In this document: piece after piece, positions 22,039-30,002 of the stretch
Layout of the letters: every line of letters begins with the position of its first letter
Position numbering within the stretch: the stretch's first letter is position 1
From: Nereocystis luetkeana
Lineage: Eukaryota > Sar > Phaeophyceae > Laminariales > Laminariaceae
DNA length: 64,000 bases
Direction: 5' to 3'
NCBI GenBank assembly: GCA_031213475.1
Contig: JARUPZ010000013.1
Location: 5,622,739-5,686,738, forward strand
The notes under the pieces: generated by a model
What the model saw: only the letters and a program-made list of their open reading frames with translations
What the model was told of the DNA's origin: nothing
Databases searched by the model: none
Made by a program: the position numbers and the translations under genes

Positions 22039-25000
22039 GCGCACACGATTTCCGAGCTGGGGGGGCGGCGGCACAACATTTGACGTGTTCGTTCTGCCTA
22101 CCGTTCGAGGATGTAGTACGTAGCCGGGCGATATATTAATTCACACTCTCCCCCCCCCCCCCCCCCCCCTCCGCCGCCCCGGCATTGTAGGGATGCGAAG
22201 GTCTATGGTCATACGACTACGCCCATGCATGAGATCGAGTACATAGCCCCTGTCGAGTACACCCCCCCCTCCCCCCCTTCCCACGCTTTTCCCTGGCTTG
22301 CTTTTCCCCTGATGAAATTTGTTTTGCTCTCGGATCGAGCATGCTTTATATATGTTAACCCTATTACGAGGGACCATACTTACAAATATTGTTAGTAAAA
22401 ATGGTTAAATATATACCTGGTAGGTTTTTATGTATACCATAGGTCCTATTAACTATGGTCCCCCGTAATAGCAATATTTGTTGTTCTGTCTAACCTAATT
22501 TTTTCATGTTCGTCTCGTGGAACGCTTGATTCGATTTGATATGTTTTTGTTTTTCGACGTACAGGGTGACAACCAGTACCAAAGCTTCAAGTTGAAGAGC
22601 GTCAAGGAGGGAACGACCGAGTAAGTGCAAGGAGGCGGGCGGCGGCGGGGGGGGGGGGGGGATCCCGTATTTCTGTCTGACTATCCGATTTTGAAGGGGG
22701 GGGGGGGGGGGTCTCCTATCTGACTGCCTGGTTTCAGAGGGGGTAGGGGGGATCCCGTATTTCTATAGTACGACCTCGGTATCCATCCGCCCCGACATTC
22801 ATACTGCAGTAGGAGGGGTATTGTACTTTTTTGTGATTTCCCAGGTTTTGCTATCAGGGGGCTTTGTAGACCCTATGTACTCACCCTAAACTGTTATTTT
22901 TATTGAAGAAAAAATGTACGCGTAACTCGCTGAGCAATCCCATGGGCTACTCCTATGTATGTATATGTATGCTTGGCGAGCGTACAACAAAGATAGTTTT
23001 TTGCAGTCTGACTATGGCGTTCTGCGAACGTAATGACAGCTCGAAGCAGGACAGATGGTTGATTCCCACTGTTGATTATCTAGATATTTTGAGGCAGATA
23101 GATCCCTGATCTGTATGATCTGTATGATCTGTGTGATCTGTATGATCTAGCTCTCAAGGCGTCGGGTGGGAGTGCGCGGTGTGCGAGCTGGGCCAGCCAA
23201 GGCGCCGCTGGAAACGGGTGTTTGGCTATTCCCCGCTCAGTTAATGTGTGTTGTGCTTTCACGTGATTTTCTGACACGGTGTTGTTTATGACCCAACCAA
23301 TGTTTGAGATTCCTTCCCTCCCTTTCTTATATTTTTTGTTTCCCCCCCTCCTCAGGATGTATGATCGATTATACAAAACTCCGAAAATATGAAAAGCGGC
23401 CTTAACTGGTGTGAACAAACGGAAATTCAAGAGGGATGGCTGGTGCGGAATACATTTGCGCGTACGGTCCAACTACGAGGCTAAAAACTTTGGTCGGAAG
23501 TTTGGAAAATTGAGCGGGGCATCGAATAGATAACGCCATTCTCGTGATTGGTTGTTTTTTATATGCAATCGTTTTTTTTTTCATATATTGATGGGTGGCG
23601 AATTGGGCGACGAGATTTTCTTCTATCTTCTCCTTGTGTCTTCAGCGCTGCTGTCTCCACCAAATTTCACCTTGTCGGAAGTGACAAATTCGATACCAAT
23701 TTTGTGTAAAAAAAATGGTGTTGGGTTTGTTTTCGCGGATATCTCGGCGAACTCGAGTCAGAAAAAAAATGCAACGTTAGGATTTTTCAGTCCCTTTTTT
23801 TTTTTGCACAAGCAGTGGCGTGTCGGGGTCAGAACTTCCAATTCGTGTAGCCTGATTTGCAGTGGGTATGCGAGATACGACTCGAGGAAGCTTTCTCCGT
23901 TTTTTTGGGCTGGCCCGGCTCGTAGCATACGTTTTCTCGGTTGGATACGTAACATTAATACGAGTATAGTATAGAGATCCTGCACGGCGCCTCGTAACGG
24001 CAGGTTAGGATCTAGATGATATGTAGATGATCTATCTGTAGATAGATAGATCGTGATATGTCCGAGGTGTGAATGAAGCCTATCGATGAACACACTTCCT
24101 GTGCGGGAATATAATGCCCTCTCAACGTTTGCACCAGACGGCAGGTTAGGATCTAGATGATCTGTAGATATATATCTGTAGATAGATAGGTCGTGATATG
24201 TCCGAGGTTTAAAGCGTCGTGAGGAGTATTGTCTGTGCGGGAATATGATACCCACTCAGGTTAGGATCTACTGCTGTCGCTGATCTATCGGTAGATAGAT
24301 ATGTCGTGATCTGTCCGAGGTGTAAATCGTATTGAGGAACACTTTCTGTCCGGGAATATACAACTCTCGTTCAATGTTTGCACCAGACGGCAGGTCAGGA
24401 TCTAGATTATCTGTAGATGATATATCTGTAGATGATCTGTAGATATATCGTGATCTGTTCGAGGTGCGGGGATCGTATTCCCGACCAGAGTTGTGTGCAG
24501 TGGTGGCTTCTCAGTTGAGGAGCTCCGCCAATGAGAACGCTTTGGGGCCCACTAGGCACCCTCGTCTACCGCACTGTAGGGGTATGCTACCGCACTGTAG
24601 GGGCATGATACCGCACTGTAGGGACATGATGCCGCACTGTAGGGGCATGCTACCGCACTGTAGGGGCATGATGCCCCACTGTAGGGGGGTGATACCGCAC
24701 TGTAGGGGGCATGCTACCGCACTGTAGGGGCATGAAACCGCACTGTAGGGGGTGATACTACACTGCAGAGGCATGCTGCCGCACTATAGAGACATGCTAC
24801 CGCACTGCAGGGGCATGGTATCGCACTGCAGGGGCATGGTATCGCACTGTAGAGGCATGACACCGCACTGTAGAGGCGTGGCTCGGAACTGCTATCCTCC
24901 CGCAATAGGCAACACCTTTCAGGGAGCACATCGTAACTGCGCCCGAGTCAGTACCCATTGCTCAGTACACTATGACATATTCGTAGAGTAGCGAGTTCGC

Positions 25001-28000
25001 TGCGTACAACAAAAAAACAGATTTTGGAGAACCACTATAGAACTGCACGCCCGATGTATTAACTCGCGCGATCGAAGTATTACACTATCACACAAGCAGA
25101 TTGCTAATATGAGTTTCGACGATATCCTCGATTTCACACAGCTGGTGTTTTTTTTTCAAGACAAGAATATCAACGTTTAAGTTTCGATCGCGCTCTTGGC
25201 TCTATTTGCGCATATCATATAAATACACCCGTTCTTTCTCTTTTTTTCATGTTTTTTTCAAATTATTTTGTCTTACGTACCGTACGTGTACGTATTTTTG
25301 TTTGTTTGTTTTTGTTTTATAATTTGTTACGTGCGTGATGTCTATTTTTTTTTTCAGGATGCCCATTCGTTTGTCCCTCATTCGTATTTTTTGTCTCTTG
25401 TTTGGCGCACGGTATCTGCAGCTTCGCCGGAAGCAAGTACTACATCGCCGACTTCCAGTACGAGCTGCTGACCGGCGCAGGTTTCACGGTCGAGAGGAAG
25501 GGGATGGCGTCCGTCGCCCAGGTGCGTTGGTTCGACGGCATCATACCACATAGGATACCACTTCTATATATACATGCTAAAACTCCCGCGCGCCCACATA
25601 CTGAAACACGCCACCTACGGAGGCGAGTGTATAGATGTCCCTGCACCGGGAACCCAAGAGTGTTCGCGTGCCGTGCCGATCGTGAATGGTTAGTGGTCCA
25701 AAGCATGTAGCAAAGAACATCAGTACCGAAAAAAAAAAGAAGACAATATGATTTCACACATCATACCCATCCGCTACTAGTACTAGCTCATGCCATCGAC
25801 AAATTCCAGCCATGGTTTTTTCGTCAAGGCCTGTATTAACCATTTTTTTTTTTTTGTTATTAAAAAAAACAGAGTTTTCGTTCGGTTCAATTTGCATCTG
25901 ATTACTCCAAAGGTGAAATCACAAATCAGGCATTCTCGAGGGAAAGTCGAAGACACCAAGTTCTACAAGAATTGTTTTGGGGACTTGTCTTGCTCTTCTC
26001 GTTCAGGTGCATCATCCCATTTGGAGAGTTTGTTCAACTCGACGTGGCACGTTCCATGAAACAAAAACGAGTCACGCAAACTTGACCCTTGTCGTCGACG
26101 TTTTCAGAGACGAGACCCATCAAGCCCTAGAGGCAGGGGCACCGGAGCAGCCGCAGCGCGAGGTCCGACGGTCCCAAGGACAGAGTAGACCTAGACCTCC
26201 CGCGGCGCCTAAAAAAAAAATCGCTGCCGCAAACCCCAGCTTTTCATCCGTCGTTGCTTCCCAAACCACACGAGCACCGACTAGGTCACGACTTCGCTCA
26301 GAAGTTTGATCGCTGTATCCACGTCGCTGCTGCCCGCGTGGAGCTTCGGCGCTGCGCCAGCCACCCAAGACATGTCGAGAATGATGGCCTCTTAGCCGGT
26401 GCGCTCCGGAGAGGACGCGTGCCGTCGCTCGACTGGTTGGTTGCCCACCGGTGTTCGGTGGCCGCTTTGCGTTTTTTTTTCGGATTTTACAACACACTAC
26501 ACCGTTCCTAGATACACGCAGAGAACGCGAAATCGTTTTTTTACGGAATATTCTTCAAATACGATTTCAAGGTATTACATTACGAAAGTTTATGTTCCTC
26601 GTACAGGCCCTTATTAGGATACGATAGATACATACCAGGCACGTAAAGCTATTACTAGCATACTTTTTTTTGTTCGAAGACGAGATACTCTACGTACGGG
26701 CAGACAAGATAGATCGTTCCCACTTGATGATCTAGATATTTCAAGGCAGATACATATATTCCCAATCTTGTATGATCTGTGTGATCTGTATGATCTACTG
26801 TAGCTCATGTTGCCGGGTGGGACCCGTGTAGTCTGCGCGATCTAGCGTATGTTTCCTGGGTTGGATCTGGTTTGTGCAGATTTTGCCCAACCTCTCACAA
26901 CATGGCAGGTGAGGAACTACATGCTCTATCTGTGGACAGATCATATAGATAGATCATGATCTGTCCGGGGTACGCAAGGCTATTTGTTTATCAGCGAGAG
27001 TTCCCACGTACGCCAGGCTACGTAGCAACCCCGTTTCATTTAGTTTTTCGTGACGGTGACTTAGATGTGGAGTTCTCCCAAAAACGGCATGAATGTCACG
27101 ATTTTAGGACCCCCGAAAGCGTGGTGAAAACTTGTCTTTTTGCGAATTCTCCCAAAAACGGAGTGAATGTCACGATTTTATGACCCCCGAAAGCGTGGTG
27201 AAAACTCGTCTTTTTGCGAAAAAATCCTTTTGAACCCAACAATACCGTTTGACACTATCACCCTGGGGTGATGAGACAATACACCCCCTCGGACGATTTT
27301 CAAAGCGGGGTTTTTCGACAACGGGGAGGGCGTACTGAGTACGACGAGCGATGCATGCGTCTATGCAAACCTTCTCGACCCCACCATTTCGTTGTGTGTA
27401 TGTGTGTGCCCCCCCCCCCATGTTTTGGAGGAAACCGGGTCTGAAATTCCTTTCAGGGGGGGTGTTATCTTGTCACCCTATTACGGGGGGCCATGTTAAA
27501 TGGGACCAAATATTGTTATTTCGGGGGACCATAGTTAATAGGACCAAATGTTGTTGGTAAAAATGGTTCAAATATATAGGTTTTTATGGATACCACAGGT
27601 CCTTTTAACTATGGCCCCCCGTAATAGTAAAAATAGCAATATATACATGTATAGGTTTTGTGTGTGCCGTAGGTCCTGTTTAATATGGCCCCCCGTAGTG
27701 TGATACGGTACCACTCTGACCGGGAATATGTTCTACGTTTGATCCTCACGTCAGATTCCAAACGGGTGCTATATTTGCGGTGAGAGAGATGCGTGGCGTC
27801 AAGACTCGGTTCATTATTTTTGCAGAAGCGGAAGGATTAACATCGGCCGGCACAGCAGTACCTGATTGGAGCCTACAGATACAAAAAAAGTAGTTTGTAC
27901 GTACCTGGTATGTATTTACTTACCTGGTGACCTTTTATTTTCGCGACATTGCGTCGCGGAAAAATGGCTCTTTTGTGTCCGCTAACAATGTTCCTAAAAA

Positions 28001-28377
28001 CCCAGCCCCGACGTTCCCTTTCATCATTCTGATAACCCCCCCCTCCCCCCCGTCCAACACCTCACGGCGCTTCGCGCTTGGTGCGAGCAGTCAATGTCTG
28101 CCTGGTCGGTGAAAACCTGACGTGCTCCGTCCCGGCATTGTAGGGATGCGAGGGTCTATGGTCATACGACTGCGGCGATGCATGATAATAAATACCCTCC
28201 AACCTGTCCCCCCCTCTCACCCACCCTACCCTCCCCTCCTTCGGGTCTCCGGGACAGATCGGGAACAACGTGAACGCGGTGGTGGGAGCAACAACGGCGA
28301 ACCGCGCCAAAACGGTCAAGCCGCAGCTGCAGGAGATCGCCAACAGTTTCCGCGTTTACGAAGGAAAATTCGAATAG
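7179..28377 (+). CDS. PsbP-family thylakoid lumen protein (spliced, 7 exons)
   Basis: Spliced model: 7179-7279, 16603-16758, 18275-18400, 20069-20264, 22565-22620, 25422-25521 and 28258-28377. It totals 855 nt, or 284 residues plus a TAG stop, and every intron is GT-AG with matching phase. Residues 1-21 are a signal peptide ending SQAFVVP, which resembles the ASAFAP-type motif of complex plastids. Residues 34-36 (VVM) lead into the stromal part. A hydrophobic segment, LSTFGAALLGAAAVGG, ending in ALAA is a thylakoid transfer signal. The mature part has PsbP family marks: YPKGW, a GFTVERKG strand and the C-terminal ANSFRVYE. PsbP proteins bind the lumenal side of photosystem II and stabilise the Mn/Ca cluster; PsbP-like paralogues act in assembly. 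I cannot tell PsbP itself from a PsbP-like or PPD protein. The first intron, about 9.3 kb, is the least certain join. Confidence 0.85.
7430..7861 (-). CDS. Candidate gene A exon or separate ORF (antisense, in PsbP-like intron 1)
   Basis: An open frame of 143 codons with a mixed composition rather than repeat bias. The stretch CPDYFSDPERALPDFEAE followed by RARLHRRERDFSAYAG looks most like protein. Inside it lies a 34-nt segment with perfect intron signals (GTGAGTAC to TCTGACCCAG), so it may be two exons or one exon with chance signals. Downstream, the donor position that would fit the next gene A exon is weak (AC|GTGGGC). Unrecognised. Confidence 0.35.
   Translation of the reverse strand: MRMMAGTRCIEQYDHAAIVPDACKWLCRHCSEYQVQHQTTSTHEAAADEDYFHYPCWVQQEVYAWFVVQVQGMSSCVSTCPDYFSDPERALPDFEAESRARLHRRERDFSAYAGVDLKALLTWAWLRYPRARLRWAAPVVLNM
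7934..8130 (+). repeat. 23-bp minisatellite
   Basis: Eight or nine units of CATAGTGCCGGCATGATATG CGC (23 bp) with few changes, in intron 1 of the PsbP-like gene. Some units read TGATGTGCGC or GTAGTGCC. Confidence 0.9.
8402..8574. repeat. MITE-B, compound copy
   Basis: TTAACCCTTTTAGGACC starts a normal copy. The right arm is then present three times (CCCGAAAACGGGACTGCAG and variants), as if the right half had been duplicated. Confidence 0.75.
9088..9178 (-). CDS. Gene A, third exon (3' edge approximate)
   Basis: After GATTGTGGCAG it reads ESDKSFTRAESVARW, then SREGRAAYEAEREALL, a charged and probably helical stretch. A GTGCGA donor after 9088 leaves phase 2, and a possible continuation (CSNQAENYYTRGDGDFF) follows 40 nt on. 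The coding character is clear but the end is uncertain. Confidence 0.48.
9228..9268 (-). CDS. Gene A, small second exon
   Basis: A 41-nt exon between GTGTGCAG and GTGAGC, encoding LNTNVIELANDGH. Its phases (1 nt to complete Arg, 1 nt left over) fit both neighbours. The following intron is 49 nt. Function unknown. Confidence 0.48.
9317..9366 (-). CDS. Gene A, possible first exon
   Basis: Gene A is a minus-strand gene I do not recognise. This piece reads MYEFIKVVQEGKILFK and ends two bases into an Arg codon at GTGCTT. A 48-nt intron follows, then the next exon in phase. The ATG at 9366 may be the true start or may follow an acceptor (GTTGATAG) just upstream. Another frame here is also open on this strand, so the frame choice rests on the phase match over two short introns. 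Confidence 0.5.
9714..9925 (+). repeat. GATC-rich dispersed repeat, partial
   Basis: Contains CACAGATCCTGCACAACC, GCAAGTCGGGGACTAC and TAGGTCATGATCTTCC, matching the right half of the GATC family. Confidence 0.6.
10060..10153. repeat. MITE-B copy
   Basis: ACCCTTTTAGGGCTGCAG to CAGTCCTACGAGGGTTAA, with the internal ACTTGGAATTTGAGTG typical of the family. Confidence 0.8.
10160..12030. other. PsbP-like intron 1, no gene supported
   Basis: Holds a (GTTT)n run at 10808-10832 and A/T-rich tracts. A 199-codon minus frame at 11037-11636 is open but starts and ends in homopolymer-rich sequence and has no splice support, so it is not called. Confidence 0.5.
12032..12127 (+). ncRNA. tRNA-like, Pol III-type element
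   Basis: An A-box-like TGGCTTGGTAGG lies about 45 bp before a B-box-like GGGTTCAAGTCTC. The latter forms a perfect T-arm (GTGGG, loop TTCAAGT, CTCAC). AGTCCC at the start can pair with GGGACT at the end, and TTTTT follows at once. There is no clean anticodon arm, and an extra hairpin (CGAGTGCATGCTCG) sits before the end, so this is not a normal tRNA. It may be a tRNA-derived SINE or a Pol III RNA. Confidence 0.35.
12364..12447. repeat. MITE-B copy, 5' end missing
   Basis: Starts at ACTGCAGTCCCGTTTTAG and runs to CTGCAGCCCTAAACGGGTC. An A13 run replaces the left end. Confidence 0.75.
12598..12826 (-). repeat. Repeat C2 (shares GAGTAC-poly(C) end)
   Basis: On the minus strand it runs GGTGGCCACAGGCGGCC ... 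GGTGTCTCTATTAGG ... CGTGGTCAATGGTC ... CAAATGAGTACGCC and then a 13-bp poly(C). A close copy lies at 20990-21255; a plus-strand copy is at 41160-41370 and partial copies are at 37222-37300 and 45255-45335. Confidence 0.75.
13375..13520 (+). repeat. Purine-rich low-complexity tract
   Basis: About 130 bp of G/A sequence with GGGAGAG and GGAGG units, a G14 run and (TA)n at 13480-13494. The open Pro/Ser/Leu frames on the other strand are caused by this bias. Confidence 0.85.
13920..14830 (+). repeat. CGATCGTTGAACGATC array
   Basis: About 900 bp of degenerate 35-45 bp units: a palindromic core near CGATCGTTGAACGATC, then CTTTTTAACGATCCC and a T run. Over twenty cores can be counted. Each core can fold into a small hairpin. 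Lies in intron 1 of the PsbP-like gene. Confidence 0.9.
15655..15805 (-). repeat. GATC-rich dispersed repeat, partial
   Basis: TCCCACCCGGCGACATGAGC, CAGATCATACAAATCATAC and AGTGGGAATGATCTATC match the left half of the family on the minus strand. Confidence 0.7.
16115..16445 (+). repeat. GATC-rich dispersed repeat, full copy
   Basis: Runs from CACTTCCTGATGATCTAG through TTGTATGATCTGTATGATC, GCTCATATTGCCGGGTG and GCGGACCCTGTACAACC to TAGATCAGATCATGATTAA. Ends about 160 bp before exon 2 of the PsbP-like gene. Confidence 0.75.
16603..16758 (+). CDS. PsbP-like gene, exon 2 (lumen transfer signal)
   Basis: Follows a CACAG acceptor. Encodes the end of the transit region, a hydrophobic transfer signal and the first mature residues (STSEVNKKLTA). 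The residues before the hydrophobic core are SRAEALS, so the twin arginine expected of a Tat substrate is replaced by Ser-Arg. Ends two bases into an Ala codon at a GTAAGT donor, which is itself the start of a minisatellite. Confidence 0.85.
16754..17160 (+). repeat. Minisatellite that begins at the exon 2 splice donor
   Basis: Five or six units of about 65-80 bp. Each starts with ACCGCGTAAGTGG or a variant (ACCGTGCGGATAG, ACCGCGCAAGGAC, ACCGCGTGAGTAGG, ACCGAGTAGGGAG), then CCAC/CTCACCAA, a TAGC core and GTGGGGTGGGG. The first unit includes the last bases of exon 2 and its donor, so donor-like sites recur along the array. Confidence 0.85.
17160..17327 (+). repeat. (GGGTA)n microsatellite
   Basis: About 30 units of AGGGT with occasional AGGGC and GGGGT. 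It follows directly on the donor minisatellite and shares its G-rich tail, so it may have grown from it. Confidence 0.95.
17965..18050 (+). repeat. SINE-C 3' fragment
   Basis: CATTGTAGGGATGCGAGGG, CATACGACTACGGCCATGC, then AAGTGCA and poly(C). It is flanked upstream by a C27 run. Confidence 0.8.
18055..18238 (+). repeat. SINE-C copy
   Basis: From ATGCGACTCGCCGGACATC through CACGGCGCTTCGCGCTTG, GTCGGTGAAAACCCGAC and GCATTGCAGGGATGCGAGG to CATGAGATCGAGTGCA and C-rich sequence. It lies just upstream of PsbP-like exon 3, on the same strand. Confidence 0.85.
18275..18400 (+). CDS. PsbP-like gene, exon 3
   Basis: Opens after TTTTCCGGCGCCAG, completes the Ala codon and encodes the start of the PsbP fold: YDLPPVVDAPDGF, then NTILEGYGK and NRDPILVTW. 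Ends two bases into the Trp codon at GTAAGG. A poly(C)-tailed repeat lies 40-200 bp upstream in the same orientation. Confidence 0.85.
18485..18735 (+). repeat. (GTTT)n-rich tract
   Basis: TTTG/GTTT tetramers broken by TTCG and TTTTG, in PsbP-like intron 3. Confidence 0.85.
18999..19091. repeat. MITE-A copy
   Basis: TATTACGGGGGACCA to GCGCCCCCCGTAATA, with the family's internal AGTAAAAATAGGG and ATAGGTTTTTGTGTGTACCG. The outer TA is the expected target duplication. Confidence 0.8.
20069..20264 (+). CDS. PsbP-like gene, exon 4
   Basis: Starts after GGCGCCAG and completes Trp, giving WNYPKGWIVERP, the conserved aromatic-Pro-Trp strand of PsbP. Continues through a flexible segment and ALFVAPKSLLGG to VKKALSQK. 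The donor is AAG|GTGCCC, phase 0. Confidence 0.85.
20385..20705 (+). repeat. SINE-C copy with duplicated middle
   Basis: GACGCTGTCATCCATGGGC, CCGCCTCACAAGCGGTTC, a second CCGCAAGCGGTGCTTGG block, CACGGCGCTTCACGCTTGG, GCATTGTAGGGATGCGAGG and CATGCATGGCATAAGCACA. It lacks the usual poly(C) end but is preceded by a C24 run. Confidence 0.75.
20990..21255 (-). repeat. Repeat C2 copy
   Basis: Matches 12598-12826 over most of its length (GGTACTCATTAGTCGCTTGCC ends it in plus-strand reading order; GTTTGGCCGCCTGTGGCC is the far end). The tract ATACCTGGTAC at 21182 is absent from the 12.7 kb copy. Confidence 0.75.
21965..22036 (+). repeat. (GA)n microsatellite
   Basis: About 35 GA units with one GGGA break. 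The Arg-Glu and Ser-Leu frames over it are artefacts. Confidence 0.95.
22170..22280 (+). repeat. SINE-C 3' fragment
   Basis: GGCATTGTAGGGATGCGAAGG to CATGAGATCGAGTACA, a short duplication of CGAGTACACC and a C-rich tail. A C20 run lies upstream. Confidence 0.8.
22362..22470. repeat. MITE-A copy carrying a TACCTGGTA insertion
   Basis: TATTACGAGGGACCAT to GGTCCCCCGTAATA. The internal AAATATATAGGTTTTTATG of sister copies reads AAATATATACCTGGTAGG here: a 7-bp addition at 22416-22422 that duplicates TA. Confidence 0.88.
22565..22620 (+). CDS. PsbP-like gene, exon 5
   Basis: A 56-nt exon between TTCGACGTACAG and GTAAGTGC, encoding GDNQYQSFKLKSVKEGTT plus two bases of Asp. It is too short to stand out as an ORF and is found by continuity of frame and by its two good splice sites. 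Confidence 0.82.
22640..22760 (+). repeat. G-run tandem, two to three units
   Basis: Poly(G) of 15-18 followed by ATCCCGTATTTCTGTCTGAC, GTCTCCTATCTGACTGCC and ATCCCGTATTTCTATAG. These start 20 bp inside PsbP-like intron 5. Confidence 0.75.
23070..23165 (+). repeat. GATC-rich dispersed repeat, partial
   Basis: GATTATCTAGATATTTTGAGG, four TGATCTGTA units and TCTCAAGGCGTCGGGTGGG. Confidence 0.65.
23940..24475 (+). repeat. GATC-family tandem array
   Basis: Four units of roughly 110-160 bp, each with GGCAGGTTAGGATCTAGATG, a TCTGTAGATAGATAG run, CGTGATATGTCCGAGG and GTGCGGGAATAT. They are derived from the right half of the GATC element. Confidence 0.8.
24567..24890 (+). repeat. 21-bp minisatellite
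   Basis: Fifteen units close to TACCGCACTGTAGGGGCATG A (21 bp). Length changes are one or two bases in the G run. Both strands are open across it (HCRGMLP and LQCGIMP repeats), a result of the period being a multiple of three. Confidence 0.95.
25422..25521 (+). CDS. PsbP-like gene, exon 6
   Basis: Begins after GTATCTGCAG, completes Asp and encodes FAGSKYYIADFQYELL, TGAGFTVERKG and MASVAQ. This is the central beta strand pair of the PsbP fold. The donor is CAG|GTGCGT, phase 0. Confidence 0.88.
26695..26968 (+). repeat. GATC-rich dispersed repeat, full copy
   Basis: The clearest full unit: AGATAGATCGTTCCCACTTG, GATATTTCAAGGCAGATAC, TGTATGATCTGTGTGATC, CATGTTGCCGGGTGGGACCC, TTGGATCTGGTTTGTGC, CAACCTCTCACAACATGGC and AGATCATGATCTGTCCG. 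Confidence 0.8.
27073..27222 (+). repeat. 74-bp tandem duplication
   Basis: Two units starting TTCTCCCAAAAACGG at 27073 and 27147, each ending in CTTGTCTTTTTGCGAA or a one-base variant. Confidence 0.9.
27479..27697. repeat. MITE-A, nested or tandem compound
   Basis: An outer left end TATTACGGGGGGCCATG, a second left end (TTTCGGGGGACCATAG) 40 bp on, a complete right end at 27626 and a further right half ending CCCCCGTAGT at 27697. At least two elements are involved. Confidence 0.8.
28045..28196 (+). repeat. SINE-C copy next to the last PsbP-like exon
   Basis: ACCTCACGGCGCTTCGCGC to CATACGACTGCGGCGATGC and ATGATAATAAATACCC. C-rich sequence then leads to the acceptor at 28257. Confidence 0.82.
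28258..28377 (+). CDS. PsbP-like gene, last exon
   Basis: Begins after TCTCCGGGACAG and encodes IGNNVNAVVGATTANRAK, then the terminal helix and ANSFRVYEGKFE with a TAG stop at 28375-28377. The acceptor sits about 60 bp downstream of a same-strand poly(C)-tailed repeat, whose C-rich tail leads into the pyrimidine tract. Confidence 0.88.
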   Translation: MGNNVNAVVGATTANRAKTVKPQLQEIANSFRVYEGKFE

Positions 28378-28930
28378 ATCTGAGAGTGCTGCTGGCTGTG
28401 ACTATCAACGCTGCTATTAATACTACAACTATATAGGCATTATTATAGTAATTGTAGTCTTGATTTTCGCTTTTTTTGTGTCTAGCCGGGCGGGGTATCG
28501 CTACTATTAATAGTATTAATTTTTAATGTAGTCTCGATTTTCGCTTCTTTTTGTTTTTAGCCCGGGCCTTACGGTTGTTGGAGGAGCGGGGGCGGGGGCG
28601 GGGGACGGATTTTTTCCGCCGGGGTGTCACGGCTTGGAGGCGCAGGGAGGGGGCGGGGGAGAGGCAGAGGAATGTTGTGGTTTTCGACATTGGCGACACA
28701 CGGAGAATGGTGTTTAGAGACGTTATAGTTTAAGTTCTTTTTGGAATTGAACGTGTGTCGTTTCCGGATAGAATGCGGCGATGGCATTGGATGCAGAGAG
28801 CGGCAAAACTGCGGGTCCGGTCCGGTCCGGTCCGTATGCTCAACACGAAAAAAATATCAACTTCGAGAGTCTCCCCCGCTCTAATTTTGTTCCCACCTGA
28901 TCCCCTTTTTATATTTTGTTTATGTTTCCC
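28378..28930. other. 3' flank of the PsbP-like gene
   Basis: Contains a short local duplication (CTATTAATA followed by GTAGTC(T)TGATTTTCGCTT at about 28407-28475 and 28500-28550) and GC-rich sequence at 28575-28680. No gene supported. No AATAAA signal was seen near the stop. Confidence 0.45.
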
Positions 28931-28932
28931 AC

Positions 28933-29041
28933 TACTACGGGGGACCATAGTTAATAGGACCTACGGTACACACAAAACCCTATATGTTTCGCAATGTATG
29001 CTAACAATATTTGGTCCTATTAACTATGGCCCCCCGTAATA
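28933..29041. repeat. MITE-A copy
   Basis: TACTACGGGGGACCATAG to CTATGGCCCCCCGTAATA; the interior is the opposite orientation to the copy at 22362. Confidence 0.85.
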
Positions 29042-29109
29042 GTGTGCCTGGTTGTCATGCCCGCTGAGGCTAGAGGTCGTAGAATACATAACTGGTACTA
29101 TGTATATTG

Positions 29110-29395
29110 AGCCCAAGGTCGGGACACATGGTATCCCTAGACAGGTTTGGCCTACGAAGCCGGTACTCGTCGGTACTCACGTGCGTTGTTTGGTTAGAGA
29201 GATAGAAGAAGAGCAGCTTTATTCCTTTCGTGCACGAGGAGTCTGAGCGGAAGGCTCGTGCCTCGCTGGGAAAACCCCTGGTTTTCTGTCCCACACACGC
29301 CTCCCAAGTACCACAAATACGATCCCAATTCGTACCTGAGCCCAGGTAATGACTACCAGGTACGCTTTCAGCCTTTTTCAAAGCAGCACCATAGC
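29110..29395 (+). repeat. Repeat M, copy 1
   Basis: AAGGTCGGGACACATGG, TCGGTACTCACGTGCGTTG, TCCTTTCGTGCACGAGGAG, AAACCCCTGGTTTTC and CTTTCAGCC. It carries TACCAGGTA at 29354-29362, absent at the same point in copy 2. Confidence 0.82.
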
Positions 29396-29580
29396 ACTAG
29401 CCCGCTCTGATGAGTCGTATATATATATATATGCAGAATTATGGGGTATTCATGGAAAACACAATTTCCAAGAAGAGCTAGAACACGACGAGTCGAACGT
29501 GCGGCTCCTCAAAACCCACTCCCACACCCCCGAACGGCAAGGTGCGTCAAAAAAGAGAAATAAAGGAAGGCCTAGCCTTG

Positions 29581-29675
29581 ACCCCTTTAGCACCGCACTC
29601 CCATATGTGGGGACAATTCACTCTAGTTATAAATAGTTTGTCCCCAAAACGGGACTGGGGTCCTAAAAGGGTTAA
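29581..29675. repeat. MITE-B copy
   Basis: ACCCCTTTAGCACCGCAC to GGGGTCCTAAAAGGGTTAA. Confidence 0.8.
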
Positions 29676-30002
29676 TTAAGGGACTGGAATAAATCGTCTA
29701 CGAAAGCCATCGCCATGCCACACCCGCAACAACGGTGGCGTCACCTGGAGACGGCCGAAGTGGTCGAGAATATGGGCCTACGTGCTCCCTCGCTGTCTGG
29801 GCCCGCGTGGTCCACCCCTCAAGTGACGCTGGGACGCGACAGCTGGGTGCACTTTAATAGCGTCATCCTATTACCGCTCTCTGCCACCTCTGCCGTCCGA
29901 CCAACCAACGCGTTTTTGGTCAGCTGGAGTTAGTTCACCACGCTCCGACAGGCATGTCCGTTTGTGCCATCGACCCCCGCAGCCGACGACGCCACTTGTT
30001 AA

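Noticed and set aside
24567-24890. CRISPR-like array
   Set aside because: The units are contiguous with no variable spacers; it is a minisatellite in a eukaryotic intron.
29715-29933. 72-codon plus ORF
   Set aside because: Lies between two repeat M copies and a MITE-B, has no splice context and is short.
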